Of a stretch of 64,000 nucleotides of DNA, positions 25,411 to 34,185 are shown piece by piece. The position numbers and the translations under genes were made by a program. How positions within the stretch are numbered: position 1 is the first letter of the stretch; the number at the start of each line of letters is the position of its first letter. The notes below the pieces were generated by a model. The model worked only from the letters and a program-made list of their open reading frames with translations. It was not told where the DNA came from and did not search any database. This DNA is from Serratia inhibens (GTDB lineage Bacteria; Pseudomonadota; Gammaproteobacteria; Enterobacterales; Enterobacteriaceae): positions 1-64,000 of the forward strand of contig NZ_QYYG01000011.1 in assembly GCF_003591175.1 (NCBI RefSeq), in the 5' to 3' direction.

Positions 25411-27460
25411 TACCGACAGCAAAGAGGCGTTGGCGAAAGAGGACGCCGCCGTCCGAAACCTCAGCAAACAGCTTAGGTTAGAGCAGACGAATTATTCTCA
25501 GTTAACCCAGTTACTGAAAATAAAAGAAGCCCAGGCGGATATATTCCAGAAATTCGAGGAGATTAAAAATACCCGTAACGCTTTGCCAAAATTTATATCT
25601 TCGCCCGAGGATATCGAAACAACACAACAAGTTAATCTGAATTACGTTGTGCAAAAGGCCCGTGGCGCCATCGCCTCACTCCAACAAAACCGGCTTGAAC
25701 GACAACTACAGGCAAAAGGAATAGATACTGCGGATTTAGCCGGAGCCCAACAACAAGCCCAAAAAAAACCAGACGTCACTCAAGGTTATATTAACCATCA
25801 TCGCGGTACCGGCCAAAAACTGCGTCAGCAAAGACGTTCTGAGGTACTTGATGATTTTCAAACCCGTCAGAATGGAATTGGAAAAATTCGCGACGTCAGT
25901 TCTCAGGGATTTGGCCTGGCCAACAAAGCCTTCGACACCGGTAAAAATTTGCTGGCACCAGGGATAAAGTTTGAGCAACAAATGTCCGGAGTACAAGCGC
26001 AACTGGGATTAGATAGCGGCGATCAACGGCTGATCGCTCTGCGTCAGCAGGCGACTGGCAGGGCAGCCAAGGGGCAATCCGCACAGGATGTCACTCAGGC
26101 TCAATCCGCTCTGGCGAGCGCAGGCTATAACCCACAAGACGTTCTGGCTGCCGTTCCCGCCGCGCTGAACCTGGCCAAGGCTAGTGGTAGCAGCATTGAT
26201 GAGGCAGTAAAAGCGCTGTCGGGCATCCAGCAAGCTTTTCAGCTGCCTGCCGATCAGGCGGAAAACATCGCTGATGTGATGGCCAAGGCCAGCAGCAGTT
26301 ATCAGTTGAGCCTTTCCGATCTCGATAAAAAAATGCAGGCCGCCGCTCCGGCAGCCCTAAAGAACGGCATGGGGCTGGAGCAAACCGCCGCGCAATTGGC
26401 ACCTCAGGGGCGTAGCCTGGGGAAAGTAGAGGGTGCCGCTCAGGCTATCGTCACCGTCAGGGGCGACAATCTGGATGGCGATATCAAGAAGCTGTTCACC
26501 TCATGGGACAGTATCCGCATCGATCTGTTTACCGGCCAAGACTCGTCCCTGCGTCAGCTGACGCAGACCGCGACCGGCTGGTTAAACACTCTCGCTCAAT
26601 GGTCGACAGAAAATCCTGCATTGGCCAACAGCTTAATGACGGTAGGTATTGCCATTACCGCACTGCTTGGCGGCCTGTCGACTATTGGCACCTTTATCGT
26701 CCCGGCATTGAGTGCCATCAACATGTTGATGGCCGGTGCTGGCCTGCTGGGCAGCGTATTTACCTCCGTTGGTGCGGTTATTGCCGGCGCCTTTGCCGCT
26801 CTCAGCCTGCCGATCGTCGCCGTAGTGGCGGCCATTATCGGCGGTGCCGCTTTAATTTATAAATATTGGGAGCCTATCAGTGCCTTTATGGGGGGGATAG
26901 CAGAAAGTTTCAGCGCGGCTATGGGGCCGATCAGCGATGCATTTTCTCCAGTTATTGCCGCGTTCAACAGCGTGATGGATACGTTAAGGCCAGTATACGA
27001 CTGGTTCAAGGCCTTGTTGACACCAATCAAAAGCACGCAAGAAGAACTGGACACCGCTGCTGCTTACGGAAAGAAGCTGGGTGAATGGCTGCTATGGGCC
27101 TTTAGGTTGCCCGGCGATGCGCTTAACCAATTAATCGGCTTAATAGGTAAGGCAAGGGGGTTTATCGATAAAGCCATTGGCTGGTTTGGCAATGAAAAAG
27201 CGGATCCGACCTCGGCAGAATACGACAGCAGCCTTTCTCCCAGCGGCGGTGTGTTGAGTCTGGGGAACGAAAACTACCGAGCCGTTCGCCCAACGAGTGG
27301 CCCTGTCGTTACCGATCACAGCGTACTGACCAATAACGTCGCCATCAGCGTACCGGCGGGGAGTACGCGCGAGGAAATGGAGCACATCGTCCGTACCGCC
27401 ATGATGGACGTCGAAAATACCCGCCGTAATCAAAACCTCAGCGCTTATGCGCCTACGTAA
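25403..27460 (+). CDS. Tape measure protein T
   Basis: A 685-residue tape measure, shorter than P2 gpT (815 aa), which predicts a shorter tail because length scales with this protein. The N-terminal part (about 1-190) is charged and helical/coiled-coil, the TP901-type core follows (KFEQQMSGVQAQLGL...), and hydrophobic segments lie at about 410-490 (MTVGIAITALLGGLSTIG; GAGLLGSVFTSVGAVIAGAFAALSLPIVAVVAAIIGG, read in two parts). These may line the channel made in the target membrane. The start overlaps the E' stop. Confidence 0.92.
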   Translation: MSNTDSKEALAKEDAAVRNLSKQLRLEQTNYSQLTQLLKIKEAQADIFQKFEEIKNTRNALPKFISSPEDIETTQQVNLNYVVQKARGAIASLQQNRLERQLQAKGIDTADLAGAQQQAQKKPDVTQGYINHHRGTGQKLRQQRRSEVLDDFQTRQNGIGKIRDVSSQGFGLANKAFDTGKNLLAPGIKFEQQMSGVQAQLGLDSGDQRLIALRQQATGRAAKGQSAQDVTQAQSALASAGYNPQDVLAAVPAALNLAKASGSSIDEAVKALSGIQQAFQLPADQAENIADVMAKASSSYQLSLSDLDKKMQAAAPAALKNGMGLEQTAAQLAPQGRSLGKVEGAAQAIVTVRGDNLDGDIKKLFTSWDSIRIDLFTGQDSSLRQLTQTATGWLNTLAQWSTENPALANSLMTVGIAITALLGGLSTIGTFIVPALSAINMLMAGAGLLGSVFTSVGAVIAGAFAALSLPIVAVVAAIIGGAALIYKYWEPISAFMGGIAESFSAAMGPISDAFSPVIAAFNSVMDTLRPVYDWFKALLTPIKSTQEELDTAAAYGKKLGEWLLWAFRLPGDALNQLIGLIGKARGFIDKAIGWFGNEKADPTSAEYDSSLSPSGGVLSLGNENYRAVRPTSGPVVTDHSVLTNNVAISVPAGSTREEMEHIVRTAMMDVENTRRNQNLSAYAPT

Positions 27461-27472
27461 GGAGCCAGACTC

Positions 27473-27934
27473 ATGATGCTAACATTGGGGTTGTTCGTAT
27501 TTATGTTACGCACCCTACCCTACCAAAGCATGAACCGTCAGTTGAGCTATCGTTGGCCGACAGGGAGCCGTGTAGGCCAACGGCCCAGTGCTCAGTTTCT
27601 GGGGGTAGACGCCGAAACAATCACCCTGAGCGGACAATTGCTGCCTGAACTGACCGGCGGTCGACTGTCGTTGCTCGCTCTGCAAACCATGGCAGAACAA
27701 GGACGGGCCTGGCCACTTATCGAAGGTACCGGCACTATTTACGGCATGTTTGTGATCGAAAAAATCACACAGGACAACAAACAGTTTTTTGCCAACGGTC
27801 AGCCTCGCGAAATCAACTTCAGCATTACGTTGAAGCGTGTGGATGAGTCGCTGTATGCCATGTTCGGCGATCTACGTCAGCAAGCCGGAGATCTGTTGAG
27901 TAAAACGCAAAAGGCGACGGGGATTTCATTATGA
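27473..27934 (+). CDS. Tail protein U
   Basis: A 153-residue protein homologous to P2 gpU (MMLTLGLFVFMLRTLPYQ; SNRQ-like SYRWPTGSRVGQRPSAQFLG; ITGGRLSL-like block). In P2 it is a baseplate/tail-tip component needed for assembly. Overlaps D by 4 bp (ATGA). Confidence 0.92.
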   Translation: MMLTLGLFVFMLRTLPYQSMNRQLSYRWPTGSRVGQRPSAQFLGVDAETITLSGQLLPELTGGRLSLLALQTMAEQGRAWPLIEGTGTIYGMFVIEKITQDNKQFFANGQPREINFSITLKRVDESLYAMFGDLRQQAGDLLSKTQKATGISL

Positions 27935-29085
27935 TCGCCGATGTATTTCAACCTATGGGAGCCAAGCCAGCTCCCGATTTCATCCTGACGCTGGCTGACA
28001 AAGATATTACCAGCAACATCCGTAACAGGCTGATTTCACTGAATATGGTGGATAACGGCGGCCTGAGCGCAGATCAATTGAGTATTTCCCTGGACGACAG
28101 CGACGGTCTGATGGTCCTGCCCAGAAGGGGAGCCATTCTAGAACTGTTCCTGGGGTGGGAGAACTCGGCGCTGATTGGCCAAGGAAAATTCATCGTCGAT
28201 ACCATCGTCCATTCAGGCGCCCCTGACATGATCATGATCACGGCACGCAGCATCGATTTTCGCGGCTCACTGAACGAATCCCGCACCCAGTCCTATTCAG
28301 ATGCAACCTTTGGCGAAATCGTGCAACAAATCTCGGCCCGCAATGGGCTGCGCGAACCCTATTTGAGCAATGAGCTGGCGGCAACCCGAATCCCACATGT
28401 CGACCAAACGGATGAAACTGACGTTCAGTTCCTTTCTCGGCTGGCTCTGGCAAACAGCGCCCGGGTGACCGTCAAATACCAACGCCTGCAGTTTATCCGC
28501 CCCGGATACGGCCGCAACCCGCGGGGTGAACCAAACCCGTTTAAAACCTTGATCCGTAACGATGGAGACAGCCATCGCTTTGAGCTGAAAGATCGCGGCA
28601 GTTACACCGGTGTCAGCGCCAGCTGGCTGAATACCAAACAACCCGAACAAGCAAATAGCAGCGTACAAATTGAGCGAACAAATCGCTTGGAAAATGCCAG
28701 TGTCACCCAGCATCCCGCTGCCAGGCCAAGTAACCATGCCACAACCGAACAGCAACAAAGCGGCAGCTATATGGTCGGCAAGGAAAAACAGGTCTATCAC
28801 ATTGCCAAGATCTTCCGTGATAAAGAAACCGCTATGCGGGCGGCAAAATCGTTGTTCGAACAACTGCAAAGGGGGATCGCCACCTTCAGTATCACTCTGG
28901 CTACCGGCCAGCCCGATCTGTTCCCGGAGACGCCCATCAAAGTTTACGGTTTCAAAGAGGCTATCGACCAACAGCTCTGGGTGGTCAATAAGGTCAGTCA
29001 CACTTTAAGCAACGGTGGCTTCTTCAGCAATCTGGAGCTCAATGTCTACATTGAGGGTATCGATATCGCCACTAAAGAAACCTGA
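27931..29085 (+). CDS. Baseplate hub protein D
   Basis: A 384-residue hub protein homologous to P2 gpD (387 aa), the gp27-like ring that joins tube and spike: PAPDFILTLADKDITSNIRNRLISL, DDSDGLMVLPRRGA, DETDVQFLSRLA. The last structural gene of late operon 2. No terminator with a T-run follows directly; the palindrome at 29101-29124 comes next. Confidence 0.94.
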   Translation: MIADVFQPMGAKPAPDFILTLADKDITSNIRNRLISLNMVDNGGLSADQLSISLDDSDGLMVLPRRGAILELFLGWENSALIGQGKFIVDTIVHSGAPDMIMITARSIDFRGSLNESRTQSYSDATFGEIVQQISARNGLREPYLSNELAATRIPHVDQTDETDVQFLSRLALANSARVTVKYQRLQFIRPGYGRNPRGEPNPFKTLIRNDGDSHRFELKDRGSYTGVSASWLNTKQPEQANSSVQIERTNRLENASVTQHPAARPSNHATTEQQQSGSYMVGKEKQVYHIAKIFRDKETAMRAAKSLFEQLQRGIATFSITLATGQPDLFPETPIKVYGFKEAIDQQLWVVNKVSHTLSNGGFFSNLELNVYIEGIDIATKET

Positions 29086-29100
29086 CCTCTCTTTCATCAC

Positions 29101-29136
29101 ATTAACTTGCTTTTGCAAGTTAATGGGCTATTATAA
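29101..29136 (+). promoter_or_regulatory. ogr promoter with palindromic candidate operator (copy 3)
   Basis: A perfect 10-bp inverted repeat (ATTAACTTGC / GCAAGTTAAT, 4-nt loop, 29101-29124) contains the third copy of the island 14-mer (TTGCTTTTGCAAGT, 29107-29120). It overlaps a possible promoter: TTGCTT (29108-29113), 17-bp spacer, TTATAA (29131-29136). No T-run follows, so an operator is more likely than a terminator. If the repressor binds here, ogr and thus all late genes are held off directly. Confidence 0.6.
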
Positions 29137-29174
29137 GTCACATAACTTGATGCAGTCGAAAGGGGGATTCAACT

Positions 29175-29393
29175 ATGATGCACTGTCCACTATGCGGTAA
29201 CGTGGCCCACACTCGCTCCAGCCGCTACCTGAGCGAGTCGACCAAGGAGCGCTATCATCAATGCCAGAACATTAACTGCAGCTGTACCTTTGCCACGCAT
29301 GAGTCCGTCGCGCGGGTGATCGTAAAGCCCGGTGATATCATCCCGGCTCAGCCGCACCCGGAGAAAGGCAAACAGCGCGCTACCGCACTCTAA
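29175..29393 (+). CDS. ogr: Ogr/Delta (NucC) family late-gene activator
   Basis: A 72-residue zinc-finger activator very similar to P2 Ogr: MHCPLCGNVAHTRSSRYLSESTKERYHQCQNINCSCTF, with the zinc ligands C-x2-C ... C-x4-C. Ogr binds TGT-N12-ACA dyads near -55 and contacts the alpha subunit of RNA polymerase. The Serratia marcescens homologue NucC activates nuclease and bacteriocin genes. Its two likely targets in this island are at 14013 and 23123. Last gene of the island. Confidence 0.93.
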   Translation: MMHCPLCGNVAHTRSSRYLSESTKERYHQCQNINCSCTFATHESVARVIVKPGDIIPAQPHPEKGKQRATAL

Positions 29394-29398
29394 TACAT

Positions 29399-29421
29399 AG
29401 CCTGCTACAGCAGGCTTTTTT
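29399..29421 (+). terminator. ogr terminator
   Basis: Stem AGCCTGC / GCAGGCT with a TACA loop and a T-run, 6 bp after the ogr stop codon. Right border of the island. Confidence 0.88.
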
Positions 29422-29499
29422 ATGCCTTCCAAATACAACTTGAATATCGTATTTACGAAACAAAATCTTGCATATACAACTCAAAAAAACAATAAGCAT

Positions 29500-29531
29500 A
29501 AAAAAAGGGGTTGGCATATTGCCAACCCCTT
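29500..29531 (-). terminator. rpsP-rimM-trmD-rplS operon terminator
   Basis: Stem AAGGGGTTGGC / GCCAACCCCTT with a 5-nt loop; on the minus strand it is followed by six T. It lies 28 bp after rplS. Confidence 0.9.
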
Positions 29532-29558
29532 CATAGCTATTAACTTTCGGATGCAGCG

Positions 29559-29930
<372 letters not shown>

Positions 29931-29969
29931 CTAGGTAAACTGATATATCGGTCCCGTCGAGCCAGATGC

Positions 29970-30737
29970 TCAGACGTTCCCTTCATAGTCCTGCTGCTTG
30001 GCCTGATGTTCCCGTTGGAACTCAGCCAGCAACACCGCTTGCTCGTCAGTCAGAGCTAGGCTTTCCAGAAGTTCAGGTCTTCTAAGCCAGGTACGGCCCA
30101 GCGACTGCTTTAAGCGCCAGCGACGTATCTCGGCATGGTTGCCCGACAGTAAAACCGACGGAACCTCCATCCCTTCCAACACCTCAGGACGGGTATAGTG
30201 CGGGCAGTCCAGCAATCCATCGACAAAAGAATCCTCTTCTGCTGAAGCCTGATGGCCCAGTACACCCGGTATAAAACGGGCGACAGAATCGATCAGGGTC
30301 ATTGCCGGCAGTTCGCCGCCGCTGAGAACGTAATCGCCGATTGACCATTCTTCATCAATTTCGGTTTGGATTACGCGCTCGTCTATCCCTTCATAACGGC
30401 CACAAACCAGAATCATCTTCGGGTTGGCCGCCAGTTCGCACACGCCGGTTTGATCCAGCTTGCGCCCCTGAGGTGACAGATAAATCACCTTTGCTCCCTC
30501 GCCTGCCGCTGCTTTTGCTGCATGAATGGCTTCCCGCAAGGGCTGCACCATCATCAGCATTCCCGGGCCGCCGCCATAAGGGCGATCGTCCACGGTACGA
30601 TGCCGGTCGTAGGTGAAGTCACGCGGACTCCAACACTGCACGCTCAGCAGGCCATTTTTTACTGCCCGGCCAGTCACCCCATAATCGGTGATCGCGCGGA
30701 ACATCTCAGGAAACAGGCTTACAATACCAATGAACAC
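29970..30737 (-). CDS. trmD: tRNA (guanine37-N1)-methyltransferase TrmD
   Basis: TrmD methylates G37 next to the anticodon of several tRNAs and prevents +1 frameshifting. The 255-residue protein (E. coli length) belongs to the SPOUT trefoil-knot class; [11 protein letters not shown] and [12 protein letters not shown] form the AdoMet knot and [10 protein letters not shown] the next loop. A GTG start is used, with GGGGA 9 nt upstream. Confidence 0.97.
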   Translation of the reverse strand: MFIGIVSLFPEMFRAITDYGVTGRAVKNGLLSVQCWSPRDFTYDRHRTVDDRPYGGGPGMLMMVQPLREAIHAAKAAAGEGAKVIYLSPQGRKLDQTGVCELAANPKMILVCGRYEGIDERVIQTEIDEEWSIGDYVLSGGELPAMTLIDSVARFIPGVLGHQASAEEDSFVDGLLDCPHYTRPEVLEGMEVPSVLLSGNHAEIRRWRLKQSLGRTWLRRPELLESLALTDEQAVLLAEFQREHQAKQQDYEGNV

Positions 30738-30789
30738 AAGCCAATCCCCATTCCGTTATTCCACTTGCTTCGACCGTTTAATTCGGAGG

Positions 30790-31338
30790 TCAAAAACCAG
30801 GATCCCAATCTGCTTCAATCACGCGAGCAGTGAGATCGACTTTCTTGATAACCTGCCCATGAAGAAACGGGACCAACCGCTCCTTCATGCCGAACGCATC
30901 CTTCAGGTTAGCCTTCACAACCATCACGTCGTTCGAACCGGTTTCCATCATATCGACGACTTTACCCAGTTCGTAGCCGGTGGTAGTGACTACCTGGCAG
31001 CCCATAAGGTCTTTCCAGTAGTAATCATCACCTTCCAGCTCGGGAAGTTGTTCCGAATCCACGATAATCTCACGATTGGTCAGTAGATTCGCAGCATCCC
31101 GATCGTCAATGCCTTTGACTTTGATGATCAGGTCCTGACTGTGGCGCTTCCAGTCTTCCAACTCGACAAGCTGCCATTGACCCGCCTGCTGGATAAACCA
31201 CGGCTGATAGTCAAAAATGCTTTCGGCGTTCTCGGTGGATGAAAATATTCTGAGCCAACCACGGATGCCGTAAGTAGACCCCATTTTACCGAGTACAATC
31301 GGCGCGATCGGTGCTACCGGTTTGAGTTGCTTGCTCAT
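30790..31338 (-). CDS. rimM: 16S rRNA processing / 30S maturation factor RimM
   Basis: RimM helps maturation of the 30S head around S19. The 182-residue protein (E. coli length) has the N-terminal RimM domain ([21 protein letters not shown]) and a C-terminal PRC barrel ([22 protein letters not shown]). The ATG giving [10 protein letters not shown] was chosen to fit the family; two GTG codons upstream in frame were not. Confidence 0.97.
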   Translation of the reverse strand: MSKQLKPVAPIAPIVLGKMGSTYGIRGWLRIFSSTENAESIFDYQPWFIQQAGQWQLVELEDWKRHSQDLIIKVKGIDDRDAANLLTNREIIVDSEQLPELEGDDYYWKDLMGCQVVTTTGYELGKVVDMMETGSNDVMVVKANLKDAFGMKERLVPFLHGQVIKKVDLTARVIEADWDPGF

Positions 31339-31356
31339 TGCCACCACCGCGACAGA

Positions 31357-31605
31357 TTAAGCTGCTTTCTTAGCGTCTTTGATCAGCGCGTGAACGCGAT
31401 CAGAAACGGTTGCACCCAGGCCGACCCAATGTTCGATGCGGTCCAGGTCCAGACGCAGTGCTTCAGCCTGACCAGATGCGATCGGGTTGAAGAAGCCTAC
31501 GCGCTCGATGAAGCGACCATCACGAGCATTGCGGCTGTCGGTCACTACTACTTGATAGAACGGACGCTTTTTAGCGCCGCCACGTGCCAAACGAATTGTT
31601 ACCAT
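31357..31605 (-). CDS. rpsP: 30S ribosomal protein S16
   Basis: S16 is a primary-assembly 30S protein. It has 82 residues, as in E. coli, opening [30 protein letters not shown]. First gene of the operon, with AGAGGA upstream of the start and a strong GC hairpin 27 bp further upstream. Confidence 0.98.
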   Translation of the reverse strand: MVTIRLARGGAKKRPFYQVVVTDSRNARDGRFIERVGFFNPIASGQAEALRLDLDRIEHWVGLGATVSDRVHALIKDAKKAA

Positions 31606-31625
31606 AACATCCTCTTTAGTTAATA

Positions 31626-31660
31626 AAACAGCCGGGCCCCATTGAGGGAACGGGGCCCGG
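31626..31660 (-). terminator. GC-rich hairpin between ffh and rpsP (terminator/attenuator)
   Basis: Perfect 9-bp stem CCGGGCCCC / GGGGCCCGG with an 11-nt loop; on the minus strand it is followed by CTGTTTTATT. It is 160 bp past the ffh stop and 27 bp before rpsP. It may end ffh transcripts or act as an attenuator in the rpsP leader. Confidence 0.6.
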
Positions 31661-31821
31661 TTGCAATATAAAAAGCCCGAAAATTTTACTCATTTTGGCG
31701 CAAAAAGCAATCTAAAGCGTAGATCACCGTCAACAACTTTTTGCGGCCAGCAATATTTCGGGCGGTTTTTGCCGCGAACGGCAAATGCTTAAACAGGCTC
31801 ACCCCAGAGGGCAAGCGCCTG

Positions 31822-33183
31822 TCAGCGGCCTGGGAAGCCAGGCGGCATCATACCTTTCATGCCGCGCATCATCTTCGCCATTCCGCCTTTCTTCATCTTT
31901 TTCATCATGCGTTGCATCTCGTCGAACTGCTTCAGCAAGCGGTTGACGTCCTGCACCTGCATGCCGGAACCCATCGCGATGCGGCGTTTACGCGAACCTT
32001 TGATGATTTCCGGCTTGGCGCGCTCTTTCAACGTCATCGAGTTGATGATCGCCTCCATGCGCACCAGCACTTTATCGTCCATCTGCGATTTCACATTGTC
32101 CGGCAGTTGGCCGGCACCGGGCAGTTTGCTCAGCATGTTGGCCATGCCGCCCATGTTACGCATCTGCTTCAACTGCTCCAGGAAGTCGGTCAGATCGAAA
32201 CCGTCGCCCTTCTTCAGCTTGTTAGCCAGTTTTTCCGCTTGTTCGCGATCAACTTTGCTTTCGATATCTTCGATCAGCGACAGTACGTCGCCCATGCCGA
32301 GAATACGTGACGCCACGCGGTCCGGATGGAATGGCTCCAGCGCGTCGGTCTTCTCACCCACACCGAGGAACTTGATGGGTTTGCCGGTAATGTGGCGGAT
32401 CGACAGCGCAGCACCGCCACGCGCGTCGCCGTCGACCTTGGTCAGCACCACGCCGGTCAGCGGCAGCGCTTCGTTAAAGGCCTTGGCCGTATTGGCGGCG
32501 TCCTGACCGGTCATGGCATCGACCACAAACAGGGTTTCCACCGGCTTGATCGCCGCATGCACCTGTTTGATTTCGTCCATCATCGCTTCGTCTACGTGCA
32601 AACGGCCGGCGGTATCGACGATCAGCACGTCGTAGAATTTCAGCTTGGCCTGCTGCAATGCGCGGTTAACGATGTCGATCGGCTTTTCTTTGACATCCGA
32701 CGGGAAGAAATCGATGCCGACACCTTCCGCCAACGTCTCCAACTGCCTGATCGCCGCCGGACGGTAAACGTCCGCAGAAACCACCAACACTTTTTTCTTC
32801 TGTTTTTCTTTCAGGAATTTGCCGAGCTTGGCGACGCTGGTGGTTTTACCGGCACCCTGCAGGCCCGCCATCAGCACCACGGCCGGCGGTTGCGCAGCCA
32901 GGTTCAGCTCGGTATTCACTTCGCCCATCGCGGCAATCAGCTCGCTCTTGACGATCTTGACGAATTCTTGCCCCGGCGTCAGGCTTTTATTGACCTCATG
33001 CCCCACAGCGCTCTCTTTGACGCGGTTGATAAAGTCGCGCACCACCGGCAGCGCAACGTCCGCTTCCAGCAACGCCATGCGCACTTCACGCAGGGTATCC
33101 TTGATATTCTCTTCGGTCAGCCGCCCACGGCCGCTGATATTGCGCAGTGTGCGCGACAATCGATCGGTTAAATTTTCAAACAT
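31822..33183 (-). CDS. ffh: Signal recognition particle GTPase Ffh
   Basis: Ffh binds 4.5S RNA and signal sequences of inner-membrane proteins and docks on FtsY. The 453-residue protein (E. coli length) has the N domain (1-90), the GTPase G domain with GLQGAGKTT (near 107), DTAGR and TKxDGDARGG, and a methionine-rich M domain ending MKGMMPPGFPG. The start MFENLTDRLS was chosen; the open frame upstream of it lacks support. Confidence 0.98.
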   Translation of the reverse strand: MFENLTDRLSRTLRNISGRGRLTEENIKDTLREVRMALLEADVALPVVRDFINRVKESAVGHEVNKSLTPGQEFVKIVKSELIAAMGEVNTELNLAAQPPAVVLMAGLQGAGKTTSVAKLGKFLKEKQKKKVLVVSADVYRPAAIRQLETLAEGVGIDFFPSDVKEKPIDIVNRALQQAKLKFYDVLIVDTAGRLHVDEAMMDEIKQVHAAIKPVETLFVVDAMTGQDAANTAKAFNEALPLTGVVLTKVDGDARGGAALSIRHITGKPIKFLGVGEKTDALEPFHPDRVASRILGMGDVLSLIEDIESKVDREQAEKLANKLKKGDGFDLTDFLEQLKQMRNMGGMANMLSKLPGAGQLPDNVKSQMDDKVLVRMEAIINSMTLKERAKPEIIKGSRKRRIAMGSGMQVQDVNRLLKQFDEMQRMMKKMKKGGMAKMMRGMKGMMPPGFPGR

Positions 33184-33352
33184 CGTCTCATGCTCAACGT
33201 GTAATGACAGGCCGCTTTGGCGACACAATTGCGGCGATGATAACACGAAGCGCACAGGATCTCTGCCTCAGCGTTGGAGATCGGTTGGAGTGGGACGCGC
33301 TCAACGCTATACTGGCAATCCAATTAACCATGCCGAAGCAAAATTAAACGCT

Positions 33353-34144
33353 ATGCCAGTTTTCTCCATTGTGGCTTTGATCGCCTACCTGCTCAGCCTT
33401 GGACTGATTATTCCCAGCTTGTTGCGGAAGAACAGCGCATACCGTCGGCTTGCTATCGTCTCGGCGGTGGTGGCGCTAATTTGCCATGCCATCGCACTGC
33501 AGCAGCGCATCTTTGACGTCAACACCGGGCAAAACCTCAGCCTGCTGAACATCGGTTCTATCGTCAGCCTGATCATTTGTTCGATCATGACCTTTGTCGC
33601 TTCGCGCAATCGCGGCTGGTTCCTGCTGCCCATAGTTTACAGCTTTGCGATGATCAATCTGGCCTTCGCCAGCTTTATGCCGGGCGAGTTCATCACTCAT
33701 CTGGAGGCCAGCCCGGAGCTGATGGTGCATATCGGCCTGGCTCTGTTCTCCTATGCTACGCTGATTATTGCCGCATTGTATGCGCTGCAACTGGCCTGGC
33801 TGGACTACCTGCTAAAAAACAAAAAGCTGTCCTTCAGCGCTGACATGCCGCCCTTGATGAGCATCGAACGCAAAATGTTCCACATCACCCAGATCGGCGT
33901 AGTGTTGCTCACGCTCACCCTGTGCACCGGCCTGCTTTATATGGATAACCTGTTCAGCAAAGAGAACGTGCACAAAGCCGTGCTGTCCATCATGGCCTGG
34001 TTTGTGTACATCGTTCTGCTGTGGGGCCATTATCATGAAGGTTGGCGCGGCCGCCGCGTCGTTTGGTTCAGCTTTGCCGGCGCCTTTTTGCTGACGCTGG
34101 CCTACTTCGGTAGCCGTCTGATTCAACAAGTCATGGTGCGCTAA
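33353..34144 (+). CDS. ypjD: Inner membrane protein YpjD (CcsA-like)
   Basis: A 263-residue polytopic membrane protein (E. coli length) with about eight hydrophobic segments and the cytochrome c assembly protein (CcsA/ResC) fold signature WGHYHEGWRGRRVVW near the end. In E. coli the gene (also called corE) has been connected with cobalt resistance together with yfjD; the exact function is not settled. The ATG at this position gives the family start MPVFSIVALIAYLLSL. Divergent from ffh; yfjD follows after 41 bp. Confidence 0.92.
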   Translation: MPVFSIVALIAYLLSLGLIIPSLLRKNSAYRRLAIVSAVVALICHAIALQQRIFDVNTGQNLSLLNIGSIVSLIICSIMTFVASRNRGWFLLPIVYSFAMINLAFASFMPGEFITHLEASPELMVHIGLALFSYATLIIAALYALQLAWLDYLLKNKKLSFSADMPPLMSIERKMFHITQIGVVLLTLTLCTGLLYMDNLFSKENVHKAVLSIMAWFVYIVLLWGHYHEGWRGRRVVWFSFAGAFLLTLAYFGSRLIQQVMVR

Positions 34145-34185
34145 CCGCCTCAGGCCATCTTTTTCCCTATATAAGGAATACCGCG

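Larger units (their letters stand above)
11512..29421. mobile_element. P2-type tailocin island (headless contractile phage tail)
   Basis: Genes in order: repressor (minus), two early genes, an SOS gene, X, holin, lysozyme, R, V, W, J, I (with giant extension), H, G, FI, FII, E/E', T, U, D, ogr. This is the P2 order from X onward; head genes Q-P-O-N-M-L, integrase, replication and portal genes are all absent, as is S. Every remaining tail gene is open and near the usual length. The island sits between the ydiY-like and rplS terminators, and no att repeats were seen. This is best read as a domesticated bacteriocin locus (R-type tailocin) with its own lysis cassette, not a decayed prophage. Confidence 0.88.

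Noticed and set aside
29101-29124. Palindrome after gene D taken as an intrinsic terminator
   Set aside because: No T-run follows the stem and it overlaps promoter-like hexamers before ogr; an operator is the better reading.
11512-29421. Intact or defective P2 prophage
   Set aside because: Every head, packaging, integration and replication gene is absent while every retained tail gene is open; random decay would not give such a clean split.
11512-29421. Extracellular contraction injection system (Afp/PVC) or type VI secretion
   Set aside because: No AAA+ ATPase of the eCIS type, no TssJLM or ClpV and no toxin payload genes; gene order and proteins are P2-like.
32819-33352. N-terminal extension of ypjD overlapping ffh
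   Set aside because: Antisense to ffh codons; the family start and length (263 aa) fit the ATG at 33353.
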